Below, one piece after another: positions 58,706 through 64,000 of a stretch of DNA of 64,000 bases. The stretch is from positions 106,662 through 170,661 of the forward strand of contig JAODUP010000849.1 in NCBI GenBank assembly GCA_025642065.1, in the 5' to 3' direction. The DNA is from Paralvinella palmiformis (lineage: Eukaryota > Annelida > Polychaeta > Terebellida > Alvinellidae). Positions within the stretch are counted from its first letter, which is position 1. Every line of letters begins with the position of its first letter. The translations under genes were made by a program, and so were the position numbers. A model generated the notes under the pieces. The model saw only the letters and a program-made list of their open reading frames with translations, was not told where the DNA came from and did not search any database.

Positions 58706-59814
58706 TTAGTAATACTAGTTATAATAATAGTATATAGCAGAAATAACTTGCTCGCAGCCCTACCTCAATGTATTGAGGTAATATTACGTTGATGCTTCTG
58801 TTGATGTTAATTTGATATCTTTGAGATGGGAAAATATTTTCAAAAATATCAAGCATCAATGTTTAATCCGGTAGCACGTTATATGCCTGTCAACATATAC
58901 AGCTGACAGGTCGCGACCAGACTCTAATTGGTAGCCGAATCTATTGCTAGGCTTGAACAAACATACAGAGATTGGGATTGGTTTTTCGTGATAAACAAAA
59001 AAGTCTGGTACCCGTCGAGGAGCCGCTTTAATATCGCTACAGAACGTCAGCTCTCGTTGTAGGCTTGGGACGAAATTAGAGAATTTTGTCCCCGAAAACG
59101 TGTTGCTATATTGTAATCTGCTAGTGGAAGTTGGGAATATTGGCACAGCCAGGATACGAAATGTGATACGAAACAATATACAGCTTCAGGCGCGGCACGA
59201 AAATCATCATATATCAGGTGATTCGGGCATATAAATTGCAATTCACCGATACATTTATAAAATGCCAAACAAAAACATGTCATTGAGGGGCTGAATGCCT
59301 GACTGATTGGGTAAGTGACTTTCTGACTGACGGTTTGACTCCTTCACTAATTGACTGGTTGAAATAATGTATTTATTACTTGTTCACTCTATGAGTCACT
59401 CGCTACACAACCCATTCAACTCCAAAGTGAAGCCGCTAAACTTACAAAAGGTAAATCCTTTTATCATTAACCAAAAAACATTCGTTGATGTACAACCCTA
59501 ATCCAGATTTTCTCGCACTGAAATATTTCTCCATATGACGACTACATTTTTCGATTATTTTTCAACATCAAACGCTTTAAAAAACTTAATAAGCCTTTGA
59601 AATATCAGTAAGAATGGCCATCAAAGTAAATATATTGGTTGAGGCTACGCTATTAGCAGATGTCCCGTTATGTGAAGACATGCCGAGATCACATGGCCTA
59701 GCGTGCTTCTTCCCGATAACACTAATACATAACAAATGCGGTGTTAGCTAAAAGTTTTTTGTGATTGTGATTGTTATTATTGTCATTGCTAATTCTTGTT
59801 GTGTGTTTATGTGT
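58706..59814. other. No supported gene
   Basis: A - frame at 58856-59176 is open but has no family match. CCTGTCA and TGACAGG around 58887-58912 form a short hairpin. Confidence 0.35.
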
Positions 59815-59862
59815 GTTTCTCTCTCTCTCTCTCTCTCTTCTGTGTGTGTGTGTGTGTGTGTC
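59815..59862. repeat. (CT)n-(GT)n microsatellite
   Basis: CT run then GT run. A (TA)n run follows at 60076-60111. Confidence 0.95.
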
Positions 59863-60074
59863 TGTGTTTGTGGTGGCTTGATACAGTGCGAGAAGTGATC
59901 GTGGTACAGGAATTGAAGTTTTCTTGCTCGTGATATAGTTTGTGTATGTGGGGGTGGGGTTTGTGTGTCTGGAGCCACTGACTGATAGAGTGTGTGGAGA
60001 GCTGTCTTGAGTTTGATGTAGTGCATGGGTTGTTGTCTGGAACTTGTATGAATCCTGGTACTGCTTGTGCAATG

Positions 60075-60114
<40 letters not shown>

Positions 60115-60751
60115 ACTGGTATGTTGCATAGGGTTGTTTTTACTCTAACAGTTCAGTTGTCCCTGTTGTCTATGCTGTTCAGTATCTTGTCATTTTGCTG
60201 ACCTAACGTTAGATGGTCACAGACAGGTCAACACGGGGTCGTTTGTCATCTATTGGTGACAGTATTATAATAAGATGATGAGGTTTGATACAGGGCGGGA
60301 CTATTCTGGTGCCATATGGTAACTGAGGTGCTTCTGTGTATCAAACGAACATTAAATACATACAAGTAGCCGGGTTAAGTAAAAACGGCATTTACAGAAC
60401 TATTGATACTTTGTGGCTAGACATCGTATTTATTAATCACCATTCCGGAAGTTACGTCATTTTGGTTTTTGGCCACAATCTAGGAAGAATTAAATTTTTG
60501 TTGAGATTGTGAATCTACAAACATCCACCTACTGTAACATAACAACAACATCGTTTCTGGACATTTTGTTGAAAGAAATTCGCATGACCGATAATACGAT
60601 CCAATACCCTCAGTCGCGCGGTTAGTATTAATGTTTACTTAAAAGTATTGGAATATGTATTTTATATGGTACATTATTGCAAGTGTATAACTTTTTATGC
60701 TAAAATAATATAATCCATTATTATCTTTTAAATCACTTACAGCAATACAAG

Positions 60752-60851
60752 GTTTTTACAGATATATTATTTGGGGTATTATTATATTACATATTATTTG
60801 TACAGCACCTTTGAATGGCTCCTGCTAATAAAGACGCTTTATTAAATATAC

Positions 60852-60886
<35 letters not shown>

Positions 60887-60888
60887 AT
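60752..60888 (+). mobile_element. 3' end of the L2/CR1-like LINE, little diverged
   Basis: TTTTTACAGATATATTATTTG, GGGTATTATTATATTACATAT, then AATGGCTCCTGCTAATAAAG and a (TTA)n tail. It is nearly identical to the reverse complement of 3223-3318. The 5' truncation is severe. Confidence 0.8.
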
Positions 60889-61074
60889 ATATTCCTATGG
60901 TTATTTGGTATTCATATTCACAATCTTATATAGAGTATAAACATCATATATGATTGATCGCTGAGAGAAAAAAAAAATAGATGCACATTTCGATATACAC
61001 ATATTATACTTAAAACATGCACCTACCTACTTTCATACCTGCCTATCTAAATACACATACATACAAGCATGCAT

Positions 61075-61113
61075 GTATACATACATACATACATACATAC
61101 ATACATACATGCA
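61075..61113. repeat. (CATA)n microsatellite
   Basis: CATA units ending in CATG. Confidence 0.95.
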
Positions 61114-62185
61114 TGCATAAAAGTATAAATATTGACACGCACCCACATACACATACACACATTTTGAAGGCTTGACACACGAAGACACCTGTCTATTTTT
61201 ACATGCTGTTCTTAACTGGATACTATCTACCTAACGGTATTTATTTGTTTGTTTACGTGTACGGTTATCCGTTTTTCGTGCTTGTCAGTGGCTTGTTTAT
61301 AGCCAGATATCCAGATTGCAGAAGAACCGAGAAGATCAAAGCCAGATGTTATCTATCACCTCGTGATCCACGTACGAAGTGTATTTGTCCTGACCCGGAA
61401 CGAACGCAGTCCATAAAGACTTCCCATATATAAACCGATACATGATCCAGATTTACTTACAAACACTATATCGGAGAAAGATAAGGTCAGCCATGACAGT
61501 CAATATATAACTCTGTTTCATTTCAGTGAACAGCTGATGGTTAATTCGAAGTAAACCATCTCATCTTTCGAATTGTTAGAAAAATCTATTTCAGAGGAAA
61601 GTTAAAAAGATCAGAGCCAACTATTGGCTGATTACTAAGAAAACAATTAAAATAATACAACGCCCGAGTCACGATATCTATTTTTTTATATTGTTTATTT
61701 CATAAGTGACAAGGTAAACGTGTATTGATAGTAACTGTTAGGGGGTGATTGTAGTAATAGTAGTACTAGTAATTGCATGTGTTGTTGCTGCTGTTATTGT
61801 CACTGCTTGATTTTAGCAATAGCAGTATTTTATTTTAAATAATAAAATACTGTATAGATATGGGGAATATAATGTAATATTATATCATTTATGGTGTAAA
61901 TTAAGCTTTGGGGAGTAACATGTAAAATGTAAATATTGCGCAGATGGTAGACCAAAGATATATGCTCTGGAGAGTAAAATGTAAACGTTGCTGTTGTTGA
62001 GAGTACGCGTAAAGACAAACGCACGTGTAACGTCGTTTGCTAGGGAATTATAAAATAAATAATAATAATTTGAATATAATCAAAATCAAAAGATATGTTA
62101 TGTATCCCGATTATCGTCCAAGAAGAATACAAAGAATCAACGATGAGATGACAGAAATAGACAGGAAATCCCACCATTTGTTGTT
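61114..62185. other. No supported gene
   Basis: A + frame at 61203-61433 has no domain that I recognise. AT-rich otherwise. Confidence 0.35.
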
Positions 62186-62189
62186 GTTT

Positions 62190-62305
62190 TTGTAAAGCGC
62201 CACAGACCAACTCAAGTTGATTAAAGTGTTATATAAAATATTAAAAAAGCGCCTTAAAGTAACCTTCTCACAGGTTATATAGGGCGCTATATAAATTGTG
62301 TATAT
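62190..62305 (+). mobile_element. 3' tail of a second LINE/SINE family
   Basis: AAAGCGCCACAGACC, then AAAGCGCCTTAAAGTAACC, then GTTATATAGGGCGCTATATAA with an AT-rich end. Matches 23.40-23.45 kb in reverse. Confidence 0.6.
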
Positions 62306-63381
62306 ATTATTAATATTAATTTTTTAAATTATATTATATGATCAACCACTATGGTGACTCAATTGTGGAAGAATACGCCGCATAAAAGGCCAAATATTTA
62401 ACAGCAAAAATCAGGACCGAGTCGTCTTTTATAAATATTACCTACTTAAAGGTATATTATTTTGCACATTTCGAAGCAATGCCGGAAAGCTGTGGCAAGT
62501 CGAAAATGTTTCTCGTTCATTAAGTAGGAGGTATTTCGTGAACTGAGCGTGGAGTTGAAGATTGAAACAATCTCGGGCGTACTTTCTGTGGTCAGGTATA
62601 GGTTGTCTCGTTATTTCACGATTAATGATACCGTTTCATTCTAAATAACATAATTTGTCAGATTTAGCATCGTTTATCAAATGAAGCTGAGCTTTCCCTC
62701 GAAATCGACTCGTTCTTTAAATATGGCATCGAATGACCTCCAAATTGATACACATAAGCAAGGTCATTTATTCCTACTCGGATTTCTTTCTCTTTCTTAA
62801 CTATCATGATAATGTCCCTAGGAGTTAATAACAATGCTGATTTATTGAGAGTAAGTTGCATTAATCAATTACGTCATTTGGGAATTTTCAGAATTTATTT
62901 ATTTTTTTAGTAATCCGTATGACAATAATTTAGAATATCTGAACACCGTGAACGATACACATTTAAGACACACACACACACACACACACACCAGAATGAT
63001 ATGGTTTCGGTTATTGTTACATGATCGGGCATAGATAAAATAACTAGAGTAACGCACTTTATTTACACAATAAAGTTTAAATATTTAAATCACTGTTTTG
63101 TCAGACGAGCTTCTTTACTGATTGGTCTGAGTTTTTGTCAACCAGGTTGTCTTATTAATTAGATGTTTAGAAAATATATACACAGCTATTTTGTAATTAT
63201 GTTCGCGTTTCGTATTTAACTATCACTCAGTATGCCACAATTTATTTTAGTTACATAATACACATATGAAGCAATGAAGCATAAAGAGCTAAATCGATGA
63301 AAGGTGGTAGGACTGTCAGTACTTTCTTTTCCGATCAACTCAGTACGATTACTTGAACTTGTACTACGTTACTGTATGACG

Positions 63382-63445
<64 letters not shown>

Positions 63446-63626
63446 ATGATCTTAATTATCTGTGAAATCAGTATGTACGTAGGCTCATACAGGTCGTTAA
63501 TAAGATAAATGATAGCTATAACAAACCAGTTGGCCTTGACCCCTGATAAAAAAAGTACAATTTAGTGTATCAAGATTATTGTTGTCCTCTGAAATGAAGT
63601 AGCATGTGTTTATTGTGTGTGTGTGT

Positions 63627-63662
<36 letters not shown>

Positions 63663-64000
63663 TAATCAAACGATTAATCATGGAAAAGCTACATCAGATG
63701 ACATATGTAAGTACCTATCTATCGCAATTCATACTGATAACGAACATCATTATATGTACTATGACAACGACAAAATGACAACATTGCTGATCCTCCCTTA
63801 CAAATTGTCTATAAAAGGTCAAGGCCATCTAGTTTGTCATGACATCAAAGGAAGTTCTCATGTCACTAATTAATAATTTTATCTAATTAGTGTTTGCGAA
63901 TCTTCCCTCATTAAGTGATCAAAGTGTACTCATGTATATAAGTGTTGACATGTCTATCACTTTACGTGTTTTTGATAACTTTACAAATGATTTTTGGGTG
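62306..64000. other. No gene seen; three microsatellites
   Basis: (CA)n at 62967-62992, (TA)n at 63387-63442 and (GT)n-(TA)n at 63614-63658. The remainder is AT-rich with nothing recognised. Confidence 0.4.

Overview
This is a window from an animal (metazoan) nuclear genome. The evidence is spliced genes with long introns, tRNA-derived SINEs, non-LTR retrotransposon remains of the L2/CR1 type, hAT and Tigger/pogo-like DNA transposon remains, and a very high density of microsatellites. The one secure gene encodes a class A receptor that resembles the large neuropeptide-type receptor expansion of molluscs and annelids, so a marine lophotrochozoan (probably a mollusc) is the best guess. The species cannot be fixed from the sequence.

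The secure gene lies at about 44.1-47.3 kb on the + strand. An N-terminal exon (44122-44239) and a long exon (45231-46532) join in phase 0 across a 991-base intron. Together they encode all seven membrane helices and an intracellular tail. A 3' UTR with a good AATAAA follows. The first exon carrying the start codon was not found. Beyond this I mark five weaker exon candidates (4.8, 14.1, 19.7(-), 22.9 and 26.1(-) kb), each resting on matched splice sites and an open frame. None is proven; the 4.8 kb one vaguely resembles the start of a focal-adhesion-targeting domain but could equally be a first exon. They cannot be linked to one another or to the receptor.

Mobile elements: one L2/CR1-like LINE family appears as an internally deleted copy at 3.2-4.3 kb (-), an endonuclease-to-RT copy at 56.6-57.6 kb (-), and 3' ends at 36.9 kb (-) and 60.8 kb (+). 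A second, unrelated 3' tail family is at 23.4 kb (-) and 62.2 kb (+). A Tigger/pogo-like element with inverted ends (5.3-7.1 kb) contains a second, nested one (5.45-6.1 kb). A decayed hAT element (49.3-51.2 kb) keeps a BED-finger fragment. At least four tRNA-headed SINE families are scattered through the window.

Repeats: long (TA)n, (GT)n, (CT)n, (CTCA)n and trinucleotide arrays occur every few kilobases. There are minisatellites with 18-, 27- and about 81-base units. Two large (CTCA)n/(TGAG)n arrays lie in opposite orientation around a CpG-rich block (22.3-25.1 kb). CpG-rich islands at 15.5, 22.9-26.4, 27.6 and 28.9 kb carry CTCF-like, CRE-like and E-box words and may be promoters or enhancers. 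I see no CRISPR array, no prokaryotic operon and no clear novel multi-gene system.
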